DNA of 64,000 nucleotides from the NCBI RefSeq assembly GCF_018122735.1, contig NZ_JAGRRD010000001.1, forward strand, positions 2,567,342-2,631,341, in the 5' to 3' direction. The DNA comes from Azoarcus sp. L1K30. GTDB lineage: Bacteria > Pseudomonadota > Gammaproteobacteria > Burkholderiales > Rhodocyclaceae. The notes under the pieces were generated by a model. That model was given only the letters and a program-made list of their open reading frames with translations. It was not told the DNA's origin and did not search any database. The translations under genes and the position numbers were made by a program. Shown one piece after another: positions 9,572 through 18,584 of the stretch. Every line of letters starts with the position of its first letter. Position 1 is the first letter of the stretch.

Positions 9572-10369
9572 TCAGGCCGGCACCTGGAACACCGTGCCGT
9601 CGTCCAGCCGCACCGCAGTCAGCTTGCCCCCCCAGACGCAACCCGAATCGAGCGCAATCAGGCCCTCCCTGCGATAGAAGCCAAGCGCCGACCAATGGCC
9701 ACACACGATCGTGTGCGCGCGGTTGAAGCGATCTGGCGCATCAAACCACGGCACGGTGCCGGCCGGCGCCTTGCGTGGCGGCCCCTTGCCGCGCAAGGCC
9801 ATGCGCCCGTCCGGCGTACAGAAACGCATGCGCGTCATGGCGTTGACGATGACGCGCAAGCGTGGCCAGCCCTGCAACGCGTCGTCCCAGCGATCGGGCC
9901 GGTCGCCGGCAAGGTGGAGCAGAAACTGGCTTGCATCGGGGCCCGTGAGGGCTGCGCTGACTTCGGCGGCAAGCGCCTGCGCCTTGGTGATGGTCCACGC
10001 AGGCAGCACGCCGGCATGCACGACTGCGTAGTCCCCCTCGACATGCATCAGCGGACACTGCGCCAGCCAATGCAGGAGTTCCTCGCGGTCGGGCGCCTCC
10101 AGCACCTGAAACAGCGTATCCGCGCCGTCGCGGCGCTTGTCTCCCGCCGCGACCATCAGCAGGTAGAGATCGTGATTGCCGAGCACGACCAGCGCGGCAT
10201 CCCCCAGATCGCGCATGAAGCGTAACACCTGCACCGACTGCGGACCGCGATTCACCAGGTCGCCGACAATCCACAGGCGATCGGCGGCGGGATCGAAACC
10301 GATCCGCTCGAGCAGACGCTGAAGCGCTTCGTAACAGCCCTGAATATCGCCTATTGCGTAGGTTGCCAT
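9572..10369 (-). CDS. apaH: Symmetrical bis(5'-nucleosyl)-tetraphosphatase ApaH
   Basis: A 265-residue metallophosphoesterase that hydrolyses diadenosine tetraphosphate to two ADP and also removes Np4 caps from RNA. The calcineurin-like motifs are all present: GDIQGC at the N-terminus, GDLVNRGP, GNHD, then HAGVLP and a C-terminal CGHWSALG. Length and motif spacing are those of ApaH rather than of the PrpE-type enzymes. The gene is transcribed alone, against olsA. It is not beside ksgA/apaG as in E. coli. Confidence 0.96.
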   Translation of the reverse strand: MATYAIGDIQGCYEALQRLLERIGFDPAADRLWIVGDLVNRGPQSVQVLRFMRDLGDAALVVLGNHDLYLLMVAAGDKRRDGADTLFQVLEAPDREELLHWLAQCPLMHVEGDYAVVHAGVLPAWTITKAQALAAEVSAALTGPDASQFLLHLAGDRPDRWDDALQGWPRLRVIVNAMTRMRFCTPDGRMALRGKGPPRKAPAGTVPWFDAPDRFNRAHTIVCGHWSALGFYRREGLIALDSGCVWGGKLTAVRLDDGTVFQVPA

Positions 10370-10590
10370 CGCCCGGACGGTGGGAAAAAAGAATGGCCGG
10401 AGAGTTTAGCCGACTAATGTGACATGAACGCAACAAGCATTCCAGATTTGACAATACCGTTGCCGATCGCGCCACAACAGCGCCAGCCGCAAGCTTACTC
10501 CCCTTCATCCGCCTATTGAGGACGGCTCGCCCCGGATGCGCATCTGCGCCCGGACGCACTCACCGGGCAATCTAGTAGAATCCTCGCCCT

Positions 10591-12072
10591 ATGAACCCCG
10601 ACCGGTCCGCTGCGCCTCGTCCGCACTCCTGTTCCCTCGCGCTTTTTCTGGCGATCACGCTGGCAGTCAGCCTGTACCGGATCGGACTTGTCGTTCATCT
10701 GCACCTCGACCCCTATGTCGATGAGGCCTATTACTGGGGCTGGGCGCAGGCGCTTGACTGGGGCTACTACTCAAAGCCGCCGATGATCGCAGCGCTCATT
10801 GCCGCCTCGACCACGCTGTTCGGAGACAGTCTGCTCGCGCTCAAGGCGCCATCACTGCTGCTGTATCCGGCGACCGCCCTGGTCATCCGCCAGCTGGGCT
10901 GTGAGCTGTTCAATGCGCGCGTGGGTTTCTGGTCTGGACTGGCCTTCCTGACACTGCCGATCACCTCCACACTCGGGCTGTTCGCCAGCACCGACGCGCC
11001 GCTGCTGTTCTGCTGGGCGCTGGGCATGCTGCTGCTGTGGCGAGCACTCCCAGCGGGCCGTCTTTCGCAATGGATCGGCATCGGCGTGGTGTGCGGACTG
11101 GGGCTCATGTCCAAATACACCATGCTCGCGTTCATCGGCTCGGCCTTCCTGATCCTGCTGGCAGACCCCGACGGGCGGCGACAACTCCTGCGCCCCGGGC
11201 CGTGGGTGGGATTGTTGGTAGCCGGCGCAATTCTTGCCCCCAACCTGTGGTGGAATTGGCAGCACGACTTTCCCACGATCCGTCACACCGCCGAAATCAC
11301 CCGCGTCGGCGTCGGCGCGCGCAGCGTGGATGTCGAGGAGTTCGGTGAATTCATCGGTGCGCAATGGCTGTCTTTCGGCCCACTGCTGCTGCCTATTCTG
11401 CTGTGGGCCATGCTACGCCTGCGCCCAACATGGACGGAGCCCCGCTTCCGTTTCCTGCTCGGTTTCGCCCTGCCCCTGCTCTTCATCGTCGGTCTGCAGG
11501 CATTGACCGGGCGCGCCAACGGCAACTGGTCCGCACCGGTCTTCGTCGCGGCCAGCATCCTCAGCATCGCCTACCTTGCCCGCCAGGCGCACTGGAAATT
11601 GATGACGGCGGCGGTCACGTTCAACGTCAGCATCGGCCTCGCTGTCTATCACTGGCCGGACATCGCGCAGCTGACAGGCACACCCCTGAGTGCTCGCACC
11701 GACCCCTACAAGCGGGCGCGAGGCTGGAGCGAGCTGAGCGCGGCAGTGCGCCCCTACATGCTCGCCCACCCGCAAGCGCTGCTGCTCGGGGATGACCGCG
11801 AACTGCTTGCGCAACTGATCTACGCCCTGCGCCCACCCCACCATGCGCGCTGGCAGGCGGACCCCCATGTCGTCGACCACTACGGCCTGACCGCGGCTTT
11901 CGGCCCAGAGTCCGGTGACCCCGTCCTGTTCGTGTCGACGAGACGGGAGGTCGATGACGTCGTGAGCCGTTTCGACGACGCTGAAAGGATCGCCACGATC
12001 GATGTCGCGGTCCACAAGGACTTCCACCGCAAGGTGTCAATATGGCTTCTCAAGGGCTTCAAGGGTTATTAA
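10591..12072 (+). CDS. ArnT/PMT-type lipid-linked sugar glycosyltransferase
   Basis: A 493-residue polytopic membrane protein of the GT39/GT83 (PMT_2) type. The first periplasmic loop carries DEAYYWGWAQALDWGYYSKP, the acidic/aromatic signature of these GT-C enzymes, followed by roughly a dozen membrane spans and a soluble C-terminal ~100 residues. Members take sugars from undecaprenyl phosphate and add them to lipid A or glycans on the periplasmic face, as ArnT does with aminoarabinose. No arn biosynthesis genes are present, so the donor sugar is unknown. It is the first gene of the glycan cluster, and its TAA overlaps the next ATG by one base. Confidence 0.85.
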   Translation: MNPDRSAAPRPHSCSLALFLAITLAVSLYRIGLVVHLHLDPYVDEAYYWGWAQALDWGYYSKPPMIAALIAASTTLFGDSLLALKAPSLLLYPATALVIRQLGCELFNARVGFWSGLAFLTLPITSTLGLFASTDAPLLFCWALGMLLLWRALPAGRLSQWIGIGVVCGLGLMSKYTMLAFIGSAFLILLADPDGRRQLLRPGPWVGLLVAGAILAPNLWWNWQHDFPTIRHTAEITRVGVGARSVDVEEFGEFIGAQWLSFGPLLLPILLWAMLRLRPTWTEPRFRFLLGFALPLLFIVGLQALTGRANGNWSAPVFVAASILSIAYLARQAHWKLMTAAVTFNVSIGLAVYHWPDIAQLTGTPLSARTDPYKRARGWSELSAAVRPYMLAHPQALLLGDDRELLAQLIYALRPPHHARWQADPHVVDHYGLTAAFGPESGDPVLFVSTRREVDDVVSRFDDAERIATIDVAVHKDFHRKVSIWLLKGFKGY

Positions 12073-12743
12073 TGCTGGATACGCAGGAAGCACTCTCGAC
12101 GCCATCCAGACGCTTTCGCGCCTGGCTCGACATGCACCTGGTCGACCACGGTTGCGTCAGGGCGATCTACAACAATTTCTACGCTCTTGGCGGCGGCATG
12201 TACCGCAGCAGCCAGCCCAGTCCGCGGCAGATCCGCAAGTACCATGCGCGTTTCGGCATCCGCAGCATCATCAACCTGCGCGGCGTACACGACTACGGCT
12301 CCTACTTCTTCGAAGACGAAACCTGCACCCAACTCGGCATCAAGCTGATCAGCGTCAAGCTGTATTCGCGCACGCCACCGTCAGTGGAGGAAATCCACCG
12401 CATTCGCGAAATCTTCGCCAGCCTCGAGTACCCGGCCCTGATCCATTGCAAATCCGGTGCCGATCGTGCCGGGCTGGGCGCTGCGCTGTATCGCATCCTC
12501 CATCTGGGCCATCCCGTGAGCGAGGCCGTCAGCGAACTGTCTTGGAAGTATGGTCATTCCAAACGCGCGAAGACCGGGGTACTCGACTTCTTCTTTGCCA
12601 CCTACCTGGCCCGCAACGCCAGCAGTCCGATCGACTTCATGGACTGGGTCGACCACGAGTACGACGAAAAGGCACTGAAGCAGCGTTTTCGCGACGGTGG
12701 CTTCGCCAGCCTGATCGTCGATAAAGTCCTGCACCGCGAATGA
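12072..12743 (+). CDS. PTP/dual-specificity-type phosphatase coupled to msbA
   Basis: A 223-residue cytosolic protein with a complete CX5R active site, HCKSGADRAG, near residue 130, a general-acid-like loop region (VKLYSRTPPS) before it, and an early YRSSQPSPRQI motif typical of bacterial tyrosine/dual-specificity phosphatases. The ATG at 12072 lies in TAATG after the ArnT-like gene; an in-frame ATG at 12042 exists inside that gene. Its stop overlaps the ATG of msbA. This placement between a lipid-A-type transferase and the lipid A flippase suggests a phosphate on a lipid A or glycolipid intermediate, or control of a tyrosine kinase, but no substrate is proven by sequence. Confidence 0.8.
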   Translation: MLDTQEALSTPSRRFRAWLDMHLVDHGCVRAIYNNFYALGGGMYRSSQPSPRQIRKYHARFGIRSIINLRGVHDYGSYFFEDETCTQLGIKLISVKLYSRTPPSVEEIHRIREIFASLEYPALIHCKSGADRAGLGAALYRILHLGHPVSEAVSELSWKYGHSKRAKTGVLDFFFATYLARNASSPIDFMDWVDHEYDEKALKQRFRDGGFASLIVDKVLHRE

Positions 12744-14512
12744 AAGACTCGCTCTCGCTCTACCGCCGGCTGCTCGGCACGCTGCGCCCCTATCGCAAGA
12801 TCGTGGCGCTCTCGGTGCTGGCAATGATTGCCGCCGCGTCGCTGGAACCGGTGCTGCCCGCACTGCTCAAGCCGCTGATCGACGAAAGCCTCATCGGCAA
12901 GAGCGAAACCGCGCAGTGGCAGGTACCGCTGTTCCTGATGCTGGCCTTCCTCGCCAAGGGCGTGGCCGAATACGTTGCGAATGTGTCCAGCCAGTGGATT
13001 GCCAACAAGGCCATCACCGATCTGCGCCAGGCGGTGTTCCAGCACCAGCTGCACCTGCCCCTGGCGGTACATCAGGCGGAGTCGGGCGGACGCATGATGT
13101 CGCGCATCCTGTACGACATCCCGCAGGTCGGCGCGGCGCTGTCGAATGCCTGGATCATCGTCATCCGCGACAGCTTTGTCATCCTCGGCCTCACTGGCTA
13201 CCTGGTCTATACCGCATGGGAGCTGACTCTGCTGATCCTGGCCATCGCCCCGGTCGTGGCCTGGCTGATCCGGGTCGCGAGCCGCAAGCTGCGCGGCTCG
13301 AACCGCGACATGCAGGAAACCACCGGCCGCGTCACTGGTGCGGTGGAAGCCTCGCTGTCGGGCATTCGCGAGATCAAGCTGTTCGGCACCCACGACTATG
13401 AAGGCGAGCGCTTCGGCGGACTCGCCGAGCGCCTGCGCAAGCAGACCATGCGCACGGTGCGGGTGTCGTCGGCCAATGCACCGATGGTCCAGGTCCTCGC
13501 CGCGGCGGCCGTCTCTGCGGTCATCTGGACCGCCTCCGCACTGTCGGCCGAAAACCGGCTCACACCGGGCGAATTCGTCTCCTTCGTCACCGCAATGTCG
13601 ATGCTGTTCGAACCCATTCGCCGCCTGACCAACATCAATGCGGTGATCCAGCGCGGGCTGGCCGGCGCGCAGAGCATTTTCGGCATTCTCGACACCGCGG
13701 TCGAGGCCGACACCGCAAGCGCCGCACGCCCGCGTGCCCACGGCGACGTGCGCTTCGAGAGCGTCGGCTTCAGCTATCCGGGCCAGAGCGGACAAGCCTT
13801 GAACGGCTTCGATCTCGACATCCGCCACGGTGAGACCATTGCGCTGGTGGGCGCCTCGGGCAGCGGCAAGAGCACACTGATCAACCTGATCGCACGCTTC
13901 TTCGTGCCGCAGCAGGGCCGCATCCTGCTCGACGGCGAAGCACTCGACCAGCTGCCGCTGGGATGGCTGCGCGCACAACTGGGCTGGGTGGGCCAGCAGG
14001 TCGTTCTGTTCGACGACAGCGTCGCCGCCAACATCGCCTACGGCCGCCCCGACACGCCCGTTTCGGCGATCGAGGCCGCGGCCCGCGCCGCCCATGCGTG
14101 GGACTTCATCCACGCCCTGCCCGAGGGTCTGAACACCCGTATCGGCCCCAACGGCAGCCAGCTTTCGGGCGGACAGCGCCAGCGTATCGCCATCGCCCGC
14201 GCCTTCCTGCGCGATGCCCCGATTCTGCTGCTCGACGAGGCGACCTCGGCGCTCGACAATGCGTCGGAGCGCGCGGTGAAGAATGCGCTCGACACATTGC
14301 GCAAGAATCGCACCGTGCTGGTCATTGCCCATCGCCTGTCCACCATTCGCGATGCCGACCGCATCGTCGTCATGGAGCACGGCCGGATCGTCGAGAGCGG
14401 CAACCACGAGACGCTTAGCGCGGCAGACGGCGCCTATGCCCGGTTGCTCGCCAGCGGCACGGACATCGTGCCGGCCGAGGACGCGCCGGCGGTCCCCGAG
14501 CACAACGGATAA
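12740..14512 (+). CDS. msbA: Lipid A export ATP-binding/permease protein MsbA
   Basis: A 590-residue half-transporter that flips lipid A-core across the inner membrane. The N-terminal ~320 residues form six membrane spans; the ATPase domain follows with Walker A GASGSGKST, Q-loop around QQVVLFDDSV, signature LSGGQRQRIAIARAF, Walker B ILLLDEATSALD and the H-loop IAHRLST. Length and the MsbA-like architecture fit; other lipid/peptide ABC exporters look alike, but the neighbouring core-glycan genes favour MsbA. No lpxK follows, unlike the E. coli arrangement. It overlaps the phosphatase gene by four bases (ATGA). Confidence 0.9.
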   Translation: MKDSLSLYRRLLGTLRPYRKIVALSVLAMIAAASLEPVLPALLKPLIDESLIGKSETAQWQVPLFLMLAFLAKGVAEYVANVSSQWIANKAITDLRQAVFQHQLHLPLAVHQAESGGRMMSRILYDIPQVGAALSNAWIIVIRDSFVILGLTGYLVYTAWELTLLILAIAPVVAWLIRVASRKLRGSNRDMQETTGRVTGAVEASLSGIREIKLFGTHDYEGERFGGLAERLRKQTMRTVRVSSANAPMVQVLAAAAVSAVIWTASALSAENRLTPGEFVSFVTAMSMLFEPIRRLTNINAVIQRGLAGAQSIFGILDTAVEADTASAARPRAHGDVRFESVGFSYPGQSGQALNGFDLDIRHGETIALVGASGSGKSTLINLIARFFVPQQGRILLDGEALDQLPLGWLRAQLGWVGQQVVLFDDSVAANIAYGRPDTPVSAIEAAARAAHAWDFIHALPEGLNTRIGPNGSQLSGGQRQRIAIARAFLRDAPILLLDEATSALDNASERAVKNALDTLRKNRTVLVIAHRLSTIRDADRIVVMEHGRIVESGNHETLSAADGAYARLLASGTDIVPAEDAPAVPEHNG

Positions 14513-14517
14513 GGACC

Positions 14518-15546
14518 ATGCCACGCACCGTTGCCCTCTACTTTGTCGCCTCACCGCTGCAGTACCTGGCCGCACGACGCATTGCCGCCGGCGCCGAAGC
14601 GGGCAGCCGGCAGGTGCTGGTGTGGTACAAGCACGGCGTGGCCTCGATCATCGACAGCAGCGCCTGGGATGCCGCCAGTTTCATGCCCTGGCCAAGGTGG
14701 GAACCACTGCCCGGCCTGCTCGGACGCCACCGCCGCCTGCGCGAGAACATCGGCCTGGTCGCCCGCCTGATCGGCCGCTGCGACACGCTGCATATCCACA
14801 GCGCGGTGTTCGACACCGAGGCCATCAATTACTTCCTGCGCGCCCTGCCCGCTGCCTGCGGCGCACGCACAATGCGCGCGCGCATCCTGCCCGACGGCAT
14901 CATCAGCACCCGCCGTTATCCCCTGAGTCCTGCCAGACGCCTGGCCCAATGTCTGCGAAAACTGCGCCGGCTGCTTGCCCCTGAACTCGACTACTGGTGT
15001 TTCGACGGCGACCGCATCGGCTCGGACGCGCCCTTTTGCGACCGCATCTACGTGCTGCCCGGGCTTCCCCACGAATACCCTGCGGCCAAGGTCGAGGTAC
15101 TGCCGCCGCTGGTGGATGTCGCTGCCGACGGCGCGGATTCCAGCCAGCGGCGGGCACTGGTCATCGGCCAGCCGCTGACGGGCTTCGGCCTGATGTCGGC
15201 CGCGGATCTCGCTGCCGTCACCGCGGAGATCCACCACTGGCTCGACGCAAGCGGATTCGATCAGGTCGACTACAAGGGCCACCCCAAGGATTCGAAATAC
15301 GAGCTCTCGCATCCGGACTACCGCGTGATCGCCCCGGCCGAAACCCTGGAAACGTTCATGGCTGGCCATCACTACGACGCGGTGGTTGGCGTACGCTCGT
15401 CGGCGCTGTTGTTCGCGCGGCAAATCTATCCCGAAGCAACGCCGGTCGAAGCCTTCGGCTGGTCCCGCATCCGCTTCAAGTCGCAAGCCGAAAAGGACGA
15501 CATGGCGCGCACCTTCCGCGCGCTCGACGTCCGCATTCACCCCTGA
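14518..15546 (+). CDS. Polysialyltransferase-like glycosyltransferase
   Basis: A 342-residue cytosolic protein resembling bacterial polysialyltransferase/LPS sialyltransferase families (GT-B fold). Supporting features: the opening VALYFVASPLQYLAARR, a central ILPDGIIS, then DYKGHPKDSKYEL, and the C-terminal VGVRSSALLFAR, where bacterial sialyltransferases have HP and SS motifs that bind CMP. The protein begins five bases after msbA and is seven bases before the O-antigen ligase gene, so it belongs to the same transcript. The transferred sugar might be sialic acid, Kdo or another CMP-activated acid sugar; no sialic acid synthesis genes occur in the window. Confidence 0.68.
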   Translation: MPRTVALYFVASPLQYLAARRIAAGAEAGSRQVLVWYKHGVASIIDSSAWDAASFMPWPRWEPLPGLLGRHRRLRENIGLVARLIGRCDTLHIHSAVFDTEAINYFLRALPAACGARTMRARILPDGIISTRRYPLSPARRLAQCLRKLRRLLAPELDYWCFDGDRIGSDAPFCDRIYVLPGLPHEYPAAKVEVLPPLVDVAADGADSSQRRALVIGQPLTGFGLMSAADLAAVTAEIHHWLDASGFDQVDYKGHPKDSKYELSHPDYRVIAPAETLETFMAGHHYDAVVGVRSSALLFARQIYPEATPVEAFGWSRIRFKSQAEKDDMARTFRALDVRIHP

Positions 15547-15552
15547 AAGCGC

Positions 15553-16866
15553 ATGATGACCTCCGCCCCCGCCACACCGGAAACGACCCGCCTGCCGCGC
15601 TACCTGCGCACCGCCTGCGATGCGGCGGTGTGGCTGGCGTTTGCCGGTCTGGTGTGTCTGCGTGGCCCGGCCAGCCCGGGCACGATGGGCGCGGCACTGG
15701 CGATTGTCGGCCTCATCCTGCTCGTATCAAGGCGCGACATGCGGCCGCTGGACCTGCACATGGCCGCCATCTTCTTCATCATGCCGGTGCACGACACCCT
15801 CAACATGCTGATCACGGGCTGGAATTCGAACATGCTGGACAAGCCCGGGCGACTGTTGATCGGCTTCTTCGTCTACTTTGCCCTCAGCCGCATCGGCGTC
15901 AGCGCACGCGCGCTGCGGTGGGGAGTGATCTGCGGCTGCATCGCCGCTGCGCTGCTGGCCGCCTACCAGGTACACGTGCAGGGCATGGTACGCGCGACCG
16001 GCTTCATGAACGCGATCCCCTTCGGCAATGACTCGCTTCTGCTCGGTCTGTTCGCGCTTGCGGCCTGGGTCACGACAATGGCGAGCAGGCGCACACGGGC
16101 GCTGAACGCGTGCACACTGATTGCACTCGCAGCCAGCATCTACGCCTCCTTTGCATCGGAGACACGGGGCGGCTGGGTGGTGGCACCGGTGCTGCTGTGG
16201 GTGGTCAGCCTGGGGGTGCGCAATGTCCGGCCCGGACGGCGCGGTGCGGTCGCGACCGGCATCGTGTCGCTGCTGCTGATCGGCCTTGCGGTGCTGCCCC
16301 TGATCAATGACCGCACGGCTGCCGAACTCGGCAGTTCGCTAGAGGTTATCGGTGCCCCCTCAAGAGAAGCCGCGGAGATGGAATTGTCGTCGATTGGAAC
16401 CCGCATCCATCTCTACCACATCGGCACGGACGCCTTCCTGTCCAGCCCGCTGTATGGAATCGGCATCGCCAATCTGGGCGACTACCTCGCCGCAGGCGCG
16501 AAGACCGGCAAGGTCAACCCGGCCGTCACCACCTTCACTCACCTGCACTCGGGGATCATCGACACCCTTGCCCGCGGCGGCCTGCTCGGCCTGGCGGCGT
16601 TGTCATTCTTTAGCATCGGCCTGATACGGTTCTTCTGCCGGCCACTCGCGACCATGACGGATCCGGATGTGCGCTACTTTGCGCTGACGGGACTGCTCGG
16701 CATTGCTGCGGCACTGCTGTTCTCGCTGTCGAACGTCATCTTCCCCGCCATTGCCGGCACCAACATCCTCGTCATGACCCTGGCCGTCCCCGCGGGCGCA
16801 CTGGCATATCGCCTGCGCCAGCTTGCCAGCGATTCCTTACCCGGCGTTCATGGAGCATCGGCATGA
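15553..16866 (+). CDS. O-antigen ligase/polymerase family membrane protein
   Basis: A 437-residue polytopic protein with about 11-12 membrane spans and one large periplasmic loop (about residues 255-320), the Wzy_C/WaaL layout. The conserved SETRGGWVV stretch precedes the loop, and HLHSGIIDTLARGGLLG follows it, matching the Hx(6)GxxxxG region of ligases. Such proteins either attach O-antigen to lipid A-core (WaaL) or polymerise repeat units (Wzy), and sequence alone does not separate these roles. Its final codons overlap the start of the GT29-like gene. Confidence 0.85.
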   Translation: MMTSAPATPETTRLPRYLRTACDAAVWLAFAGLVCLRGPASPGTMGAALAIVGLILLVSRRDMRPLDLHMAAIFFIMPVHDTLNMLITGWNSNMLDKPGRLLIGFFVYFALSRIGVSARALRWGVICGCIAAALLAAYQVHVQGMVRATGFMNAIPFGNDSLLLGLFALAAWVTTMASRRTRALNACTLIALAASIYASFASETRGGWVVAPVLLWVVSLGVRNVRPGRRGAVATGIVSLLLIGLAVLPLINDRTAAELGSSLEVIGAPSREAAEMELSSIGTRIHLYHIGTDAFLSSPLYGIGIANLGDYLAAGAKTGKVNPAVTTFTHLHSGIIDTLARGGLLGLAALSFFSIGLIRFFCRPLATMTDPDVRYFALTGLLGIAAALLFSLSNVIFPAIAGTNILVMTLAVPAGALAYRLRQLASDSLPGVHGASA

Positions 16867-17474
16867 ATTCACAGGAGCAGGCACGCATCGAAGCCCTCAT
16901 CCGCTACCTGGAGCACAAGCGGGTAGTGGTGATCGGCAACAGCGAGAGCCAGTTTTCGCAGTATCTTGGCGCGCGCATCGACAGTTTCGATGTGGTCGTG
17001 CGCATGAACCTGGGCTCGATTCGCGCACCGGAACATCAGGGCACGCGGACCGACATCGTCTTCACCTCGTCGGAGAAGCTTACCGCCGACATGATCGACA
17101 ACTGGTTCAAACCGTCCTGGGTAGTATGGGCCACACCCAAACGCGAAAAGATGCCCGACCTCAGCGCGCTGGGCGAACGCCTGGTGCTGCATCCGGTGGA
17201 CATCTGGGAGACGCTTCACGCCCGCATCGAACCGGCGCGCCCGTCGACCGGGCTGATCGCGCTGAACTTCTTCGCCAACCACTGCCGCTGTGCAGACCTG
17301 GCATTCGCCGGCTTCGACTTCTTTGCCAGCGGCACCTTCTACAACCGCAAATTTTTCGGACTCATCAAGCATCCGCGCAAGGCGTCGAAGCCGCATGACG
17401 GCGCGGAAGAACAGCGCGTCGTGAGCGACATGATCGCCAGCGGCCAGATGCACAACCTGGCTGCCGCCAACTGA
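16863..17474 (+). CDS. GT29 sialyltransferase-like protein
   Basis: A 203-residue protein with the look of a compact bacterial GT29 enzyme, the family of eukaryotic-type sialyltransferases. The sialylmotif-L region is VVVIGNSESQFSQYLGARI followed by FDVVVRMNLG; the sialylmotif-S region is RPSTGLIALNFF with AFAGFDFF downstream. Bacterial GT29-like proteins are often found in glycan clusters where the sugar may be sialic acid, Kdo or a relative. It starts with ATGA at the end of the ligase gene and is four bases from the next gene. A late His (IKHP) could be part of the catalytic sialylmotif. Confidence 0.78.
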   Translation: MNSQEQARIEALIRYLEHKRVVVIGNSESQFSQYLGARIDSFDVVVRMNLGSIRAPEHQGTRTDIVFTSSEKLTADMIDNWFKPSWVVWATPKREKMPDLSALGERLVLHPVDIWETLHARIEPARPSTGLIALNFFANHCRCADLAFAGFDFFASGTFYNRKFFGLIKHPRKASKPHDGAEEQRVVSDMIASGQMHNLAAAN

Positions 17475-17478
17475 GCCC

Positions 17479-18513
17479 ATGAAACCAGCCTACCGCGTTG
17501 CGCTGTTCAACGACACCCGTCGTACCTCCCATTACGGCTGCGAGTTCGTCATGGAGACGCTGATCTCGAATCTTCGCCGTCGTGGCCTCGAACCGGTATT
17601 CTTCTGGCCGATGGGGCGTGACTGGCGCGGCCGCGGGGAGGTGGCCGCCGCACTGCACACGGTGGACGCCGTCATCGTCAATGGCGAAGGCTCGATCCAC
17701 AACAGCGCGCGCCGCGATCGTGCCCACTATCTCACCGAGATCGCCGCCTTCGCGCGCCGCACGGCCGACATTCCTTCCTTCCTCGTCAACAGTTCGCTGT
17801 TCGAACTGGAACCGGTCATCATCGACAACCTGCGCCACTTCGACGCCCTCTTCCTGCGTGAGAGTCGCTCGCTCGAGGCGCTGCAAGGCAGCGCCATCCA
17901 CGCCGAGATCGTGCCCGACCTCACCCTGCTGACGGCGCCCCCGGAGGCCACGGCACCCCGCAAGGGCATTCTTGGCACCGACTCGGTGAAGGCCGACGTC
18001 GCCGCCCGCCTCAAGCGCCTGAGCCGCGAAAAAGGCTGGCATTTCACCAAACTGACCCATGCCGCGCGCCCGCTGCGTACCGAACATGCACCAGTCGAGT
18101 ACCTGCGCCGTCACGCCAAATGGGTCCACGCGCTGCTGTCGGGCCGCAACACGCGCGATCGCAAGCGTTTCCTTGCCTATCTCGCCAGCCACGAACTGCT
18201 GTGCACAGGGCGTTTCCATGCCGTGACCCTCGCGCTGGCAACGCACACGCCATTTCTCGCCCTGGCGTCGAACACGCCGAAGATCTCCGGCCTGCTCGAG
18301 GACGTATTCGGCAACGACACCCGCCTCGTGAGCCTGAGCACGATCGAAGCCGTCAACGACCCCACGGCGTATGCCTTCCGTGCGACCGAAGAAGCGGCAC
18401 TCACGGCCTTCCTCGAATCCGCACGCGAGCGTGCCGAGGCCATGTTCGACACCATCCGCGCCCGTATCGATGCGCAGCGCAAGGCCGTATCCGGTGCCGC
18501 AGCGAAGGCCTGA
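17479..18513 (+). CDS. Polysaccharide pyruvyl transferase family protein
   Basis: A 344-residue PF04230-type protein. Family features are the N-terminal VALFNDTRRTSHYGCEFV, the VIVNGEGSIHNS glycine-rich turn, DALFLRESRSLEAL, VPDLTLL, and the C-terminal TGRFHAVTLALA, which matches the (S/T)xRxH motif of CsaB/WcaK-like enzymes. These add pyruvate ketals from phosphoenolpyruvate to polysaccharides, or in some members transfer sugars. In this operon it would give the glycan an extra negative charge. A spacer of 71 bp before the next gene is the first real gap in the cluster. Confidence 0.85.
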   Translation: MKPAYRVALFNDTRRTSHYGCEFVMETLISNLRRRGLEPVFFWPMGRDWRGRGEVAAALHTVDAVIVNGEGSIHNSARRDRAHYLTEIAAFARRTADIPSFLVNSSLFELEPVIIDNLRHFDALFLRESRSLEALQGSAIHAEIVPDLTLLTAPPEATAPRKGILGTDSVKADVAARLKRLSREKGWHFTKLTHAARPLRTEHAPVEYLRRHAKWVHALLSGRNTRDRKRFLAYLASHELLCTGRFHAVTLALATHTPFLALASNTPKISGLLEDVFGNDTRLVSLSTIEAVNDPTAYAFRATEEAALTAFLESARERAEAMFDTIRARIDAQRKAVSGAAAKA

Positions 18514-18584
18514 GGCACGCGCGGCTTCTTCATTCAATGGGCCGCAGGTATAGTGCGGGCTGCGGCAAAATCCGCCCCCTCTCA

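Noticed and set aside
9539-9580. Inverted repeat CCGGCCTGA/TCAGGCCGG between olsA and apaH
   Set aside because: Nine-base arms with a 24-nt loop and no T tract; both stop codons lie in it, so chance coding constraint explains it as well as termination does.
12602-14575. 657-codon open frame antisense to msbA
   Set aside because: Shadow of the ABC transporter gene; low-complexity Arg/Gly/Gln composition and no motif.
18120-18584. N-terminal extension of the heptosyltransferase frame into the pyruvyl transferase gene
   Set aside because: The extension has no similarity, and the canonical heptosyltransferase start lies at 18585.
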